A stretch of 64,000 bases of DNA from Rhinocladiella similis. Taxonomy: Eukaryota > Ascomycota > Eurotiomycetes > Chaetothyriales > Herpotrichiellaceae. The notes under the pieces were generated by a model. It searched no databases and was not told the DNA's origin. It worked only from the letters and a program-made list of their open reading frames with translations. Positions within the stretch are counted from its first letter, which is position 1, and each line of letters starts with the position of its first letter. The stretch spans positions 2,232,001 to 2,296,000 of the forward strand of contig JAMRYE010000012.1 of NCBI GenBank assembly GCA_024082115.1, written 5' to 3'. The position numbers and the translations under genes were made by a program. This document shows positions 46,582 to 59,421 of the stretch, piece after piece.

Positions 46582-49154
46582 GACTGGAGCTGTATGGGCC
46601 AAAGAAGCCGACAAGGGTTCTCAGGGTTGATGTTCTCGAGGTAAAAAATGTTTATGGGCACGATTGTGATGACACGGGTAGGTTAGGGGAAATGTTTAAT
46701 AGAAATATTCAAGAGCAGGAAATCGAACGGAAGCCGCTGAGGAAATATGCATCTTCCAGGCCATAGCAAAAACAAAAAACAAAGGGTTACAACAATTGGT
46801 TGTGGTGTGCAAGATGACAATGGCCGGCAGTATCAACAAAATCACTCCACAGGGAAAAGACAGAGTTGTATGGAGGAATGGAAGGCCTTTTCGGCTCAAT
46901 GCGTTATCTGCTCTCACAGGCACCGATGGAGGCGCAGTAGGACTTTGCTGAGCAAACCCCCGAGTTGCACCTACAAGTCCAACGCGGGAGTCGCCGGGAT
47001 CGATGGTACAATACCGTCGGCGCATTCTTTTTTCTGGATTCGCTCGCCATGGGGCTGGATCAATGTGCACCTGCCCACAAGAGTATCTTCGAATGGAAAC
47101 GAGGCCACCATTCCAGAGTGGCATGGTTGCTTCCAGACGCAACACATGTGAGTCTTGTGGTGTTGTATTCGAGGATGAGCGACCAAGAGCCACGGGAGTG
47201 GTGTCGTGAGGGTCGCATCCGCGCCATGGCAATCGGACAAGAAGCCACGCTTCGCCGATTCTGGCGAGCCTTTAATTCTCCGCGGTGTGGTGGCAAATAA
47301 GAGGACCGACGGCAATGCCTTGAAGGCCCAAACACTCAGCACACCGCATACGGTACTGTACAGTAGGTGACGGAGGATTCTTGCTCGATCGTGGCAGGGG
47401 TCACCCTCAGGCAGCAGTTGGCAAATGCCTCGGTCAGACAGAAGAACACTCGTACGATGACGGGTCTGATGATCGGGAATCAGCACTGGTTTGTTCGCCA
47501 GCATGCGATGATGGGCAATTCGTCACCCGACGCTTCAGGTTGCTGCGTCAGACCAAACATGCGCTGGAGTGACAAGCGGGCAGTTTGATGGAGAAACGGC
47601 TCGCAAAGGAATTACCGCACACTATTGCTCCCTCGAGACTAGTGCCCGAACGCCTAAATCAACCAAGGCATGAGAAACACCTCCTAGTGAGCCCATGCCG
47701 ACTAAGAATTTGCAGCGTGGCACCACTCATTGCAATGGCATGGGTCTCATCTTCATTCATTTGCCCAACATCCACTGCCCCGACTGATCTCATTGATTAT
47801 GGCTTTGCGTCAAACTTGTGTCTGACTACGGAGTACTGTACGGGTAGTGCAGATACGCACGAACACGAACACATGTTCGCGGGAAAGGGTTGTCGTACCT
47901 GCACACCCATCCCATCAACGCTCGTCCCCTACCACCTTCATGTACAGCTTTTATCCTCACATTGGGCATCAATCTCGCTTCATTTTTGATTCACAATGTC
48001 TCTTTCTGGTCAGTGCAATTGCTGTTTAGCCTAGCCCCTCTCCTGCCGACTCCACTATTCAGCATGCGCCGTTTTTCAATCAAGTCAATGTTGTGTCGAC
48101 CTTCATCCCTCGGCATCGGATGCGTCCAATTGTACACTCATGCAAGATGTCTCCATGGCTCATACACGCCGCATCACTATGATTGCTTTGGAACGGCTGC
48201 GGCGAGGTCCGTCTTGGGGGGCATGAACGCCTACTAAGTCACCTCTCAGGCTCGGCTTCAAGCTTCGAGCTTCGAGGAATTTCAAGTCGGGTACCTGATC
48301 ACTTCGAGCTCATGACCCTGCTTCTTTTTCTCCCACTGGCTATCAGTCGCCCCTGCTATCTCATGCAAGCTCATGCTCCTGCAGACTCTTGCATTCAAAG
48401 CTCCAAATTTGGATGTTCGCACCGTCGTACCGCAGAATATGGAGTAGTTTCCGATCGCTTCGGCTGCGCAACCCTGACTCCATCCTTGTGGTGTCTAACT
48501 AGCTTCACCCCGTGTCGTTGCGATTCTACCTGATCGCAAGACTACAGGGACCGTCGGCCGGTTTTCGTCACATTCTGATATCGAATGGTTCTTTGTACCA
48601 GATGCCTCACTTCGTGTCTTATCTGCGTACGATGCCATACTTTGCCATCAGCCTTGAGCTGGTGTGGTGACACTGTCTCTGACTGTTTGTTGGTAGCTCA
48701 GTCGTGTATTCTCTCGTTCAACATTACGCTTGGCCTCAAGGTGCTTGTCTATCTATGAGTCAAGAAAACTCGCGAAATTCGCGCCATTCGCCACGATACA
48801 CTGTGCGACTGCGTCTGGCCCAAGCCTCGCTCTTCCACAAGAAGCACAGACTCTGACTTGGGGGGCGGGAGGGCAGATCATCAAAGCGCGCGGAGAGTCT
48901 GTTGGTTAGTCCCATTCAGCCTGGCGTATTAAAAGCGCAGGACACGGGCAGAAAGGGTGGAAGCAAGGATACCGTGCAGGCTCCCATCAACGACATTGGG
49001 ATGCCGTGGGGGTGAGAGTAACTACCGCACCATTGCGTTACGCTTTTTGTGATTCAAATGCCAACACTTTCACCATCTATCAAGCGAATCAGAAGAATCA
49101 GAAAGCCTGGCCTGTTGAAGAAGAGCAGTCGAGAACACCGAGGCCCAGGGTGTC
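46582..49154. other. 2.6-kb region without a supported gene
   Basis: ORFs up to 178 codons occur on both strands, but they lack domains, plausible starts or splice structure. The interval probably holds regulatory sequence for the upstream minus-strand gene and UTR sequence. Confidence 0.4.
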
Positions 49155-50240
49155 TCAGACCATCCCCCAGAGTGGTCGTGGCAGTTCAACATCGCGACCA
49201 AACACTACCCCTCGACCCATGAAGCCTCTGGCTCTTTGATCGACGCCAACGTAGGCTTCCCTCCTCTTCTCCTCTCCTTCAACGTCACGAGTTACACTCC
49301 ACGTCTTCAAGCCGTAATAACTTCCAACACAATGCACGAGCCAACGTGCGAAAGCGGCCCCTTTGTCATTGTCCAGACCCTCGAAGACCATTTTCTCCGA
49401 GCTGATCGTCTCATCCCATCCCTCTTCTTTCTGGCGTTGCTTCCGGCCAGGAGAATCGTGCATGGCACCATTTCTGCCGACGAAGACGATCTCTTCGTCC
49501 TCTTCACTGTCACTTGCCAGAGGAACGTCATGAAGCCCCTCCTGCCGCATTCGAGCTTCTCGCTCGTTCCACCTTTGTACAAATGCACGCACACTCTCTT
49601 CAAGGTCCTGAAGCAGACCCTTAGCAGCCTTTGCACGCTTCAACCTCGCACGAACTTCTTTAGGGATGCTTGTTGCCGCTTCTTCCATGGGGCTGATTCC
49701 TGTGTTCCCTTTGCCTCGGGATCTCGTGCTGTTCTTTCGGCCCTTGAGTTTGGCCTCTACGGCACGCTGGAACTCGGCGGCGTCCCACAGCGGCGCTAGG
49801 TAGTAAGGGACAGTGCGTCGAGGGTAAGTTGGATGCACTTCAAAGTCGGAGGGAAGAGGTGGTTCAGCCCACGGATTTGAAAGAAGACGAGCTGCAACGC
49901 GTGATTAGTTTGACGCAGTGACGTTTGTAGCTGTGCGGTTACCATTTTCCCAACGGCGGCGCTGCCGCGAACCTTCCTTGCCCCTGAGAAAGGCCTCGCG
50001 ACGCTCGATACTATCGCGACGGACGACCTTGCGATCAGTGTAGGCCGAAGATGCAGAGAATGTTGCGCGTACGGTGGCGTCGACAGGCACCGAGAAACGC
50101 GCAGTCGGGGCAGCCGCAGATCGTGGAGGCGTCGCGGGTGCAATCGACACATTCTGCATCCGCTCTGTAATCTCAACAGGGCTCGGAGCAGCTGCTGAGG
50201 CTGTGGCCTCGGGCGCCGAGATTATTGGAACGATTGCCAT
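49155..50240 (-). CDS. R3H-associated N-terminal domain protein
   Basis: Exons on the minus strand are 50240..49943 and 49891..49155, with the intron joining WEN and ARLLSNPW in phase 1, giving 344 aa. The conserved block RRRWENARLLSNPWAEPPLP, continuing through PRRTVPYYLAPLWD, is the R3H-associated N-terminal domain, a fungal nucleic-acid-related family. Ahead of it lie an Ala/Pro-rich N-terminus and a short basic run (DRKVVRRDSIERRE). A coiled-coil-like basic region follows (KEVRARLKRAKAAKGLLQDL), then an acidic patch (SDSEEDEEIVFVG) and a C-terminal segment containing GAAFARWLVHCVGSYYGLKT that may correspond to a weak R3H domain. The function is unknown beyond likely RNA or ssDNA binding. 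The ATG at 50240 is the first in frame. Confidence 0.85.
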
Positions 50241-51059
50241 TGCGCGTGTTGATTTGGTAGGTGGTGATAAACCGATGTCCTCCGTATCGTGCGACTCCTG
50301 GAAAACTGATCACGAATGCTTCTGTAGAGACTCTGAAGCACCACTGCTGATGCTGTTGGTAAGGTCGGCTCTACGACTACTTCCGTACGTCGAGGAGTTG
50401 ATGAAAGCCTGCGGGACAGAAGAGAAGGAAGTGAGTTGAGCTACGATTACAACACCCGGTCCGCACGGGCACGTTGATCGGCGGAGTCTCCTCGTCCGTC
50501 GAATTACGATAAGCGAGCCCACCACACATGTGGATTAACGTGGTGAGTCAAATCAACCTGTGACTAAATGAGTAACTCGTACTTCACCAAGGCAGATTAC
50601 AGGACAGGAACTCCGTGACCTCGAAGCGTTCGAAAGGTGCGGCGCCTCTGTTGCTCATAGACCTTCTCGTATCCAGGGTTAATCGATCTCGAATCGCAAG
50701 AAGAGAGATGGTGTATCCTACCCACTGCATCTGCTCAAGATCCGTGGCCCGAGTGAGCCTAGTGAGCCTAGTGCGCCTGGTGCGCCTGTGCTCGCCAGTA
50801 TTGTATTGTATGTACACTACAATAGGTATACACTATTAGCTAGCACAGCTGTCAAATGGGACTTTATCACCCGGAACCCGCTTAAATCCGCTTCATTTGG
50901 GGTAGCCTAAATAGTGAGCCTGGTGAGCCCAACTGGGCACTTTGGCTGCGGCCAAGTCAATGATCACGCCCAGCCACTTCCTCATCAAGGCATCATATTA
51001 TATATGCTTCCATCCGTATCACTGTATTGCTCTTCTCTGTTTGGTTTATCGCTATAGAC
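50241..51059. other. Divergent promoter region with GTGAGCC-rich repeats
   Basis: About 0.8 kb between divergent genes holds both promoters. A block of about 10-bp units related to GTGAGCCTA (50752..50789) and a second instance (50914..50930) stand out. No gene is seen. Confidence 0.45.
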
Positions 51060-52298
51060 ATGAAGTGCCCTTCACTTCTTGCGTTTGCGGCTGCTTGCGC
51101 TACTGTCGCAGCGCTTTCTATTGATCTGCAGAAAGTCGTCTTAGATGACCAGCGTCCTGTAGGCCACGAGACGTTCTTGATTGAATCCAGTCCGGGAGAA
51201 ACAAAATGGGTCACGGAGGATGAGAAATGGGAATTGAAGAGAGTATGCAGACCCATATCCTTTCTGCCCCTGGGCCTCGGGTGAGAATCGCCGCTGACGA
51301 TCGTTCTCTAGAATGGCGTACGGTTCATGGACATCACTGACAATGGACACACCTACCCTTACGTTGTATCTACCGAGAGCGAGTCTAGCCGCGTTACCTA
51401 CCCATCGAAAGCGCAATACAATAAGACGGTGAAGTCACTCGCCAAAACCCTCGACAAGAACAACATGCGCAAACACCTCGAAGGGCTGACCTCATTCCAT
51501 ACCCGCTACTATCAGAGCCAATACGGCATTGATGCAGCTACATGGCTGTATGGGCAGATCAATACAACCATCTCAGACTCGGGGGCCTTCAGCTATGGGG
51601 CAACTTTGAACAAGTTTGATCATCCCTGGGGACAGTTCAGCATCATCGCACGGATACCCGGGAAAAGCAATCACACAATTGTAATTGGAGCACATCTCGA
51701 CAGTATCAACCTGTTCTTGCCATCTATTCTAGCTGCTCCAGGCGCCGATGACGATGGCAGTGGCACTGTGACCATTCTCGAAGCACTTACTGCTCTTCTT
51801 CAATCTAAGGACATCATCAAAGGAAAGGCCGAAAATACCATCGAATTCCACTGGTACTCTGCCGAAGAGGGCGGTCTCCTTGGTAGCCAGGCCATCTTCA
51901 AGTCATACCACGACAGCCAGAAATCGATCAAGGCGATGATCCAGCAAGACATGACAGGTTACGTGGAGCAAACGCTGGCCCACGGCAAGCCCGAGTCCGT
52001 TGGTGTGATTACGGACTTTGTCAATGCAGACCTCACCGAGTTTATCAAAGAAATCATTACAGTATACTGTGATATCCCGTATACACTGACCAAGTGTGGC
52101 TATGCTTGCTCAGACCATGCGTCGGCAAGCAAGTATGGATACCCATCAGCATTCGTCATTGAGTCGGATTTCGAGTATAGCGACAAGAAGATCCACACAA
52201 CGGAGGACCTGATCAAGTATCTCAGCTTTGACCATATGCTTCAGCATGCAAAGATGACTTTGGGCTTCGCGTATGAGGCTGCGTTTGCAAAGTTCTGA
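51060..52298 (+). CDS. Secreted leucine aminopeptidase, M28 family
   Basis: This enzyme removes N-terminal residues from peptides outside the cell. Exons are 51060..51242 and 51312..52298, joined in phase 0, giving 389 aa. The N-terminus MKCPSLLAFAAACATVAAL is a signal peptide, followed by an approximately 60-residue propeptide-like region. Zinc-peptidase landmarks are IVIGAHLDSIN (first His/Asp ligands), GADDDGSGTVTILEA (bridging Asp), WYSAEEGGLLGSQAI (catalytic and ligand Glu), a later Asp in MIQQDMTGYV, and IHTTED (last His). A Cys pair in TKCGYACSDHASASKYGYPS probably forms the disulphide known in fungal aminopeptidases. It resembles Lap1-type proteases. Asn-linked glycosylation sites are present. 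The exact start is set by the signal peptide. Confidence 0.95.
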
Positions 52299-52903
52299 TA
52301 TTCAGTGCATGGCGTTCTCGGGGCTCACCAGGCTCCGAATGTACAGATACATTGTAATGCGTATGGTTGACGAAGGTGGTGAACTCGAAGGACACAAGGG
52401 ACCGCACTAGACCCTCTCAAACGATGCTCGTAGCACCACCAAGTTTCATCGTGTACTATGCAGCATCAACTACTATCTGGATGTCCTCATTTCCCCTCTT
52501 GGTGTCGTCTGCTAGTCCTGATTGGTCTCGGAAGCCAACTGCATCAAACAGGGTTACTGCTTGCAATGCCTCGGTTTCTGACGTAATTGTTCCCCGCAGA
52601 GTCGCGGTCAGGAGTTGCGTTCTGCAGTGACTTCGTACCTCAATCTTGTGTCTCTGATGCTGCATCAGTCTCGCTAAACAAACTTGAACAATCACGAGAA
52701 CAATCCTGGCCCAGGCAGCAACTAGGCAGTATTTCTGCTCCTCGTTTCCTCCTCATAACCCGGTGTCGCCCCTCATCCTCGACTCGATACACTCCTCTTT
52801 CACCTGACGTCCACGCTTCCCTCTTGACCTGAAGGACAAACACATTGATACGAGACATTGGCAAGGCCGAAGACTCCAGCAGGGACACGCTACAGCCTAC
52901 AAG
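52299..52903. other. Spacer between the aminopeptidase and DUF1774 genes
   Basis: About 0.6 kb on the same strand as both flanking genes holds a 3' UTR and a promoter. No gene or notable repeat is seen. Confidence 0.4.
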
Positions 52904-53930
52904 ATGACGAACTGTTGGTGCTCGGCCCTTGTACTGTATACTTAACACTCTAATCTCTGGATAGGGAATCCATTCGCCAAACGAGAAGAGTTCACCAAGA
53001 ACAATCTCATCGCGTACAAAATCCTCACCATTTTTTCCTGGCTTCTCCTGGTCATATTTGGCGCGTACTACACCTTCTCTCGACCAGCCGACTGCGGACA
53101 CAAGCATCTCTGCCATACGATATGGGGACAAAATAGCCATAGGCGCACACCTTTCAGCTTGAACTCGGTCATAACCAGCATTTACTGGGTCATCGTGTTG
53201 ATCCTGCAGGCTCATTATGTTCGTTACCTCTGGAGCGCAGACAAGGCTTTTGTGACCAGCGCAGCCAATGTTGGAAGCCATTTCATCTTTGTATGTTCCC
53301 TCAAGTATCTATAGCTGCAGCCAACTGACCAGTCCTGCAGCACAATCTCCTCACATTTGGCTTCATCATGTTGTGGGTGCGAGGTCATTTCTGGCAAGGA
53401 GAGCTGCTGCTGATCATCAACCTCTTCAACCTCACTCTGCTCTACTTTGGCCATTCCGCCACTCCTCTCTTCATCCACCTCCCAGTCGTCTCGGCGCCGC
53501 TGGCCTGGAACTACGTTGCGATCCTCTGGGACGGTGCAGCAATGGTAAACGCGCATACTTTACCTGCCCGAATTGTGGCCAACATTTTCATCTGGGGTCT
53601 CCTTGTGTTGGGAGCTTTCTTCCTGCTTACTTTCAAGGATTATACCATGGGCCTGGAGCTAGCAGTGCTCTCCCTGGGTAAGATCAGCTCCTCCAGCACT
53701 ACCCTAGAACAAGCTGACAATTACATGTGATAGCTCTCGCCGTTGGTCAACTCGGAACTCATGTTATTGCGCTGCAATGGATCTTCGCATTCGTCATTGC
53801 GGGATGCTTGACTGTCATGTCGTTGCTCATCGGTGCTCCAAAGGTATTTGGTCAAGACAGGAGTATTCGTCAAGAAGGCGCCATTATCAGCGAGGATAGA
53901 GAAAGGGCGCCGCTCCTAGGCGACCAGTAA
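52904..53930 (+). CDS. DUF1774-family multi-pass membrane protein
   Basis: Four exons, 52904..52913, 52965..53290, 53341..53677 and 53734..53930, give 289 aa with consistent phases. The first exon is only 10 nt (ATG ACG AAC T) and joins through a 51-nt intron with a GTTGGT donor to give MTNWNPFAKREEFTK, the usual NPFA...RE-type start of this fungal family. I see about seven hydrophobic spans, for example ILTIFSWLLLVIFGAYYTF, LWVRGHFWQGELLLIINLFN, RIVANIFIWGLLVLGAFFLL and WIFAFVIAGCLTVMSLLIG. A polar cytosolic-type tail ends ERAPLLGDQ, and the Leu-Leu pair could be a sorting signal. Members are fungal membrane proteins of unknown biochemical function. The family assignment rests on overall architecture and is moderately secure. 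Confidence 0.8.
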
Positions 53931-54535
53931 TTGGACAAGGGGCATACGCGTCCTATCTCTCCACCGACATCATTTGTGGCTCAACACGAGTTTGAAAGGA
54001 GACGTCCCTTTGAAAATAGTCGATGCATCTGTAGCATCTTCTTAGAAGTGGAAAGGGGGGCATGGGGTATTCATGATTGTGTGGCGTTATTCGTTGTTTT
54101 ATTGTAAGCCTGAATATTGGTGGGCTAATTAGTAGTACAACAGGCAATGGCATTTGATGAAGTATGCACAGAGACCTTTGAAGTTCCTCTGGGCAATGAC
54201 TCCTGATAAGCTTCTGCAAAGTTTGCCCTTGAGCCTGATGTTCGTCCCTCCGCGATGCTATGGCTGGCCGCTTTGTCCGCAAAGACAGGAGACATAAAAG
54301 CGGTGGTTGCCTTGCGCCTTGATTGTTCCACAAAGCCAAAGATTAATGTCAAACGAGCCACTCACGTTGAAGGGGATTCATCTAGATGGAAACGTCACGG
54401 CCATTCGAGATACGAGGGTGCCCTTGACTCAAAATCCCTTCGTATTCTGTATTTTGTTCCTGCCGGACACCTACGTCTCCTCCACACCGCACACCAACCC
54501 CGTCCACCACAATTATTATTCACTTTCATATTACC
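53931..54535. other. Spacer upstream of the RING-like gene
   Basis: About 0.6 kb between two plus-strand genes holds a 3' UTR and a promoter. No gene is seen. Confidence 0.4.
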
Positions 54536-56038
54536 ATGTCGCATCCATTTCCTTCAGTCTCTCCTTTTGTTGAATCTACTCCAGAGGATATACAAGCCAT
54601 AGATGACGCCTTCAAGATGTATGATCTAAATCACGCTTCTCCACCAGCCTTGAGCGTCACCACGAGCAGTCCTCCTTCCACCTCGTCCACGTCCACAGCA
54701 CCGGCTGGACCGTCCCCACTGCCAGACGACCTCCATATGGTCTTACATTCCCCCTCTACTCAGATGTCAATGGTGCCTCCGAGCAGAGCGAGACGCGCCT
54801 TACAGGTGGACAAATCGCCATGGACCATGATTGAAGCAAGCCAGGAACCAAATGCAGACGATGTCCATCCGGATCTTGACCGTACCAAAATCATCCATCT
54901 GTCACGCCTCATCGCGCTCATGCAATGTGGATGGACCGTGACACGCGGCCGTGGCCCTCGGAACCATGCTTTCTGCCTTTGGTGTCGCGGACCATTGACC
55001 GACCATACAGAAATTCTTGTCCACAGCTGTGATCCTGGTGCAAGTTCTAAGTGCAACAACGCCTGGCCAGCAAGCTGCTTCATGAAACAATTCATCAATT
55101 TTGAGTTGAAGGCTCCGGGCAGAAAATCTATACTGTGTCCCATGTGTCGAGGCCTCATCATCCGTACCAAAATCTCCTTGCTGTCTGCGTCGGCACTGAC
55201 GAGCGACTTCGACCCCCCTGAAAAAAACAAGGCTTATCCAGCACTCGTCCGCATAATGTTTTTCAGCGCGGAGAAGGCTCTGCAGGAACCCGAAACGAAT
55301 ACTAAAGGAGTTTTCGTCATGGAGCGATCCGAAGTTGCCAAATTAGCTAAACTCGGCCGGAACAAGGTCCTGTTTGAGAGCATTGATGCGATAAAGCACT
55401 TACAACGCTGTACTGAGCATTTATTCGACTCATGGCTCGTGATCAACTGCGGAGACAACGAATATCGCCTTACACCGCTGATACAATCTGAAAAGGACGG
55501 ACCTAATCCTTACGGTGAAGCCATGGCGATCTGTAGACAAAAGTGTGTCACAGCCGAGAAGCTAGAAGAGGAAGCTGCGAATAACGGTGGTCTGGACAAG
55601 GCTGTTGCCGCGTTCCGTCCAGACTTTGATGAGGGCGTCAAGCAGATGATCTCAGCCGGTAAGGAGGAACTCGCGAAGATTTTGGATCAATGGATAATGC
55701 AAGAACCAAACGTGGAGGTCAGACAGTCCCAACGCAAGGCCTATTTCAAGTCTCTTAAGAATGTATTCGCCATCATCGAGTCTTCAAACAATCTGCGTCG
55801 AAAGAAGTCTACAGCAGGCGGCCATGCCCCTCTGCCTCCGATAGAGCAGTCGGGAGGAAACGCACATCTGCTGTTCATGACCCAGATTCAGGACGATGGT
55901 GAACAAGCCGGGCCTTCTGCAGGTATGAGCATAGAAGATTCTGACGATGACGATGACGAGGACGAGGACGAGGATATCGAGGAGAGTCAAGAGGGTGAGG
56001 ATGCAGAGGAAGGCGGTGGAGATTGGGACATGATGTGA
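54536..56038 (+). CDS. RING/zinc-finger-like protein with acidic C-terminal tail
   Basis: The intronless gene encodes 500 aa. After a Ser/Pro/Thr-rich N-terminus (about 1-90) comes a Cys-rich region around residues 145-205: CLWC, a HSCDP Cys, KCNNAW, SCFMKQF and CPMCRG. The C-X2-C...C-X2-C arrangement and spacing resemble RING or treble-clef zinc fingers, without a clear match to canonical RING consensus. The middle is helical, with charged segments (EKLEEEAANNGGLDKAV, RKAYFKSLKNVFAIIESSNN). The tail is strongly acidic (SDDDDDEDEDEDIEESQEG). An E3 ligase role is conceivable, but the ligand pattern is not classical. The function is unknown. Start at ATG 54536, the first in frame. Confidence 0.8.
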   Translation: MSHPFPSVSPFVESTPEDIQAIDDAFKMYDLNHASPPALSVTTSSPPSTSSTSTAPAGPSPLPDDLHMVLHSPSTQMSMVPPSRARRALQVDKSPWTMIEASQEPNADDVHPDLDRTKIIHLSRLIALMQCGWTVTRGRGPRNHAFCLWCRGPLTDHTEILVHSCDPGASSKCNNAWPASCFMKQFINFELKAPGRKSILCPMCRGLIIRTKISLLSASALTSDFDPPEKNKAYPALVRIMFFSAEKALQEPETNTKGVFVMERSEVAKLAKLGRNKVLFESIDAIKHLQRCTEHLFDSWLVINCGDNEYRLTPLIQSEKDGPNPYGEAMAICRQKCVTAEKLEEEAANNGGLDKAVAAFRPDFDEGVKQMISAGKEELAKILDQWIMQEPNVEVRQSQRKAYFKSLKNVFAIIESSNNLRRKKSTAGGHAPLPPIEQSGGNAHLLFMTQIQDDGEQAGPSAGMSIEDSDDDDDEDEDEDIEESQEGEDAEEGGGDWDMM

Positions 56039-57160
<1,122 letters not shown>

Positions 57161-58237
57161 TCATTGTGCCATTGCTATCGTAGACGGTCTACCTTTTGCG
57201 GTTGCGCCGTCGGTGGTGGCCGTAGTCGTAGTCGTAGTGGCTGATGATGATGATTGGGATTTGGACTTGTCGAAACTTTCATCGAGGGCTTTGATCAGGG
57301 CGTAGATACCCTTGAGAAGCGGCGTCTGGACGCCCTTGTCCTCCGCTATGCGTAGTGCGTTGCCCACGATGGCGTCGACTTCCATGTTCCGACGCGCCAG
57401 TGCGTCGGCCATCATGCTTGGCTCGACGCCGGGGAGGGAGCGCGCTTTGGCACGGCCTAGTTGGTGGTCGACCTTGGATGAGGACAGGTCGGGGTACCCC
57501 GCGGCGTTGGCTATGGAGGCGACCTCGAGCATGACTTTTCTGACGAGGCCGGTGGCTTCGGACGACGAGTGCATGAATTGTACGTCTCGGCTCTGTGAGA
57601 GGGCGCAGATCGGGTTCCATGATGCGTTGACGAGGAGTTTGTTCCATCGTTCGGATTGGACGTCGTCGTGGAGAAAGGCCGTGCCGCCTGCCGATTTGAG
57701 AAGGGAGGCGAATGATTCTGCGGCGGCCTTGTGTGGTTGCGGGGCCGCGGCTGGGTAGGTGCCTATGTGTAGTCGTTCGATCTCGCCGTGGGAGATGGTG
57801 CCGGGGGAGGTCTGTGTGGCGGGGAGGTAGACCACGCAGCTGAGCAAGGGGTTGCGGGGGAACCGGGAAGAGTAGATGCCTTCGATTGCGACGCCGTTCT
57901 GGACGAGCACGATGGTGCTGGCCTCTGACACGGCTGGAGATATCTGCTCGGGAAGTGAGGGTGTGCTGGGGATGGCCTTTGCGGTGACGATGATGTAGTC
58001 GAATGGTTTGCCGTTGGATTTGGATACGGCCTCGTCGACCGTGCGTACTACTTGTGGACGGACCTTGAGGCTCTGGCCGAAGAGAGTCGAGTTGATGGTG
58101 AATCCTTCTGAAGAGGCGACGGCATGGTTGGAGCGACACACGGCGAAGATGTTCTCGGGGGAGATGGCGCGGGAGAAGATGTAGGAATACACTGCGCCGA
58201 TGCTGCCTGTGCCGAATATGAGGATCCGTGGTGACAT
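57161..58237 (-). CDS. Ketopantoate reductase-like (ApbA/PanE family) oxidoreductase
   Basis: The family reduces 2-dehydropantoate to pantoate with NADPH, a step toward coenzyme A. The 358-aa product starts at the internal ATG at 58237, giving MSPRILIFGTGSIGAVYSYI with the Rossmann GxGxxGA motif. An upstream in-frame ATG at 58312 would add 25 residues, but that stretch carries a CTAAC branch point and CACAG acceptor, so it is more likely 5' UTR intron. Other landmarks are FDYIIVTAKA, IVLVQNGVAIEG, TQTSPGTISHGE, SERWNKLLVNASWNP (catalytic Lys region) and LPGVEPSMMADALARRNMEVDAI. The C-terminus is Ser/Thr-rich with a poly-Thr run. Fungal genomes often hold several such paralogues, so the substrate is uncertain. 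Confidence 0.88.
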   Translation of the reverse strand: MSPRILIFGTGSIGAVYSYIFSRAISPENIFAVCRSNHAVASSEGFTINSTLFGQSLKVRPQVVRTVDEAVSKSNGKPFDYIIVTAKAIPSTPSLPEQISPAVSEASTIVLVQNGVAIEGIYSSRFPRNPLLSCVVYLPATQTSPGTISHGEIERLHIGTYPAAAPQPHKAAAESFASLLKSAGGTAFLHDDVQSERWNKLLVNASWNPICALSQSRDVQFMHSSSEATGLVRKVMLEVASIANAAGYPDLSSSKVDHQLGRAKARSLPGVEPSMMADALARRNMEVDAIVGNALRIAEDKGVQTPLLKGIYALIKALDESFDKSKSQSSSSATTTTTTATTDGATAKGRPSTIAMAQ

Positions 58238-59421
58238 GTTGATGCTGGACTGTGTTAGTGGGGAGAGAAAACAATGTCTGAGCGAGAAGATAGACGCTTG
58301 ATGAGTAGGCATGGAGCGACCACCTCAGTCATTGTAGGTAGGGAGGTAGGTAGGCATATGTGGCGAGAGAGAATCCACGGGAGATTCGGGGGAATGGCCG
58401 ATCGGAAAGTGACCGTTGGAGATAAAGAGAAGCTCCAGTCATCGCTTTATGTGTCGACGATTGAAGAGAATGAGAAGACATAGAGAGGACACAGAATGTA
58501 GCCTTGTCAGCTAGAAAAACATGACCTACCTTGTAGTAGTTGTACTCTGGCTGGTTTGCATACACGAAGCTCTATTGGAGAAGGGTCGAGCGACGGTTGA
58601 TGAGGTGCGAGCGGCTTTCGATGGTAGCGATGGCTTTCCGTCAACGTGTCCGGAGGCGGTGATATTGACTTGCTGGACTGGTACATGTAGTCTTCGATTC
58701 GGGGTAGCTTTGAGAGTGAAGGGTTTCGTAGACAATAGCTGTCTATGGCGACGAAACCAAGAATAGTTCATCGTGGATGAGAACGATTTGGTGGTGTTGG
58801 GCTTCGTACACTCGTACGGTCAGGCGCACATGAATGCCATCGATAGACACGGAATCAAGGCTCAAGGGTATTGTCATTGACAGAAGAGGTTGGTGTTAGC
58901 CATGACGGAGTGATATGATCCCTTCGGCCTCTGTGGGATGAGGTTAGATTCGGGAAGAGATATACGAAGGTACTTACTGGGAGGCTCAGTAGGCTCAGTC
59001 CTATATCAAATGGGGCAGGGTTACATAAGGATTACGGGGTAGGGAGTGGCTTGTACGAGTACTCGTCTGAGGTGCCAAAGGAGAGCTTCTGTTACATATC
59101 CGTAATCCATACTCCGTACTCTGTAGATGTTGGTGCATCGTTCCTTAGGGCGTCGAAAAGCGGATTGATTGGATTAGCCTGGTGAGCCCCAAGTCTTTAA
59201 TTAGTGAGTCCAGGGTTCGCGTTGTTTCGCAAAGACCCTGGTCGATGCCTAATATTGACTGGCCTGAGCGCGACCAGAAAATGACGTTGATGTTTTGTGT
59301 GGGCGCCGTTGTCTCCAAAGACACATCTCCCGCGTTTCAACGTCGTCGTTGAACTCAAGATACATTCATAGCCGTTGGCAACCTGCCTGAGTCTACGGGA
59401 CGGAGAGATCAGTGAATCGCC
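58238..59421. other. Divergent promoter region between the reductase and HOS3 genes
   Basis: About 1.2 kb holds both promoters. GTGAGCC-type repeats recur here (58982..59000 in reverse complement, 59175..59190), resembling those at 50.75 kb. No gene is seen. Confidence 0.45.

Noticed and set aside
57279..58274. 331-codon ORF overlapping the reductase on the same strand
   Set aside because: Arg/His/Pro-rich translation typical of an out-of-frame shadow; the other frame has a clear Rossmann enzyme.
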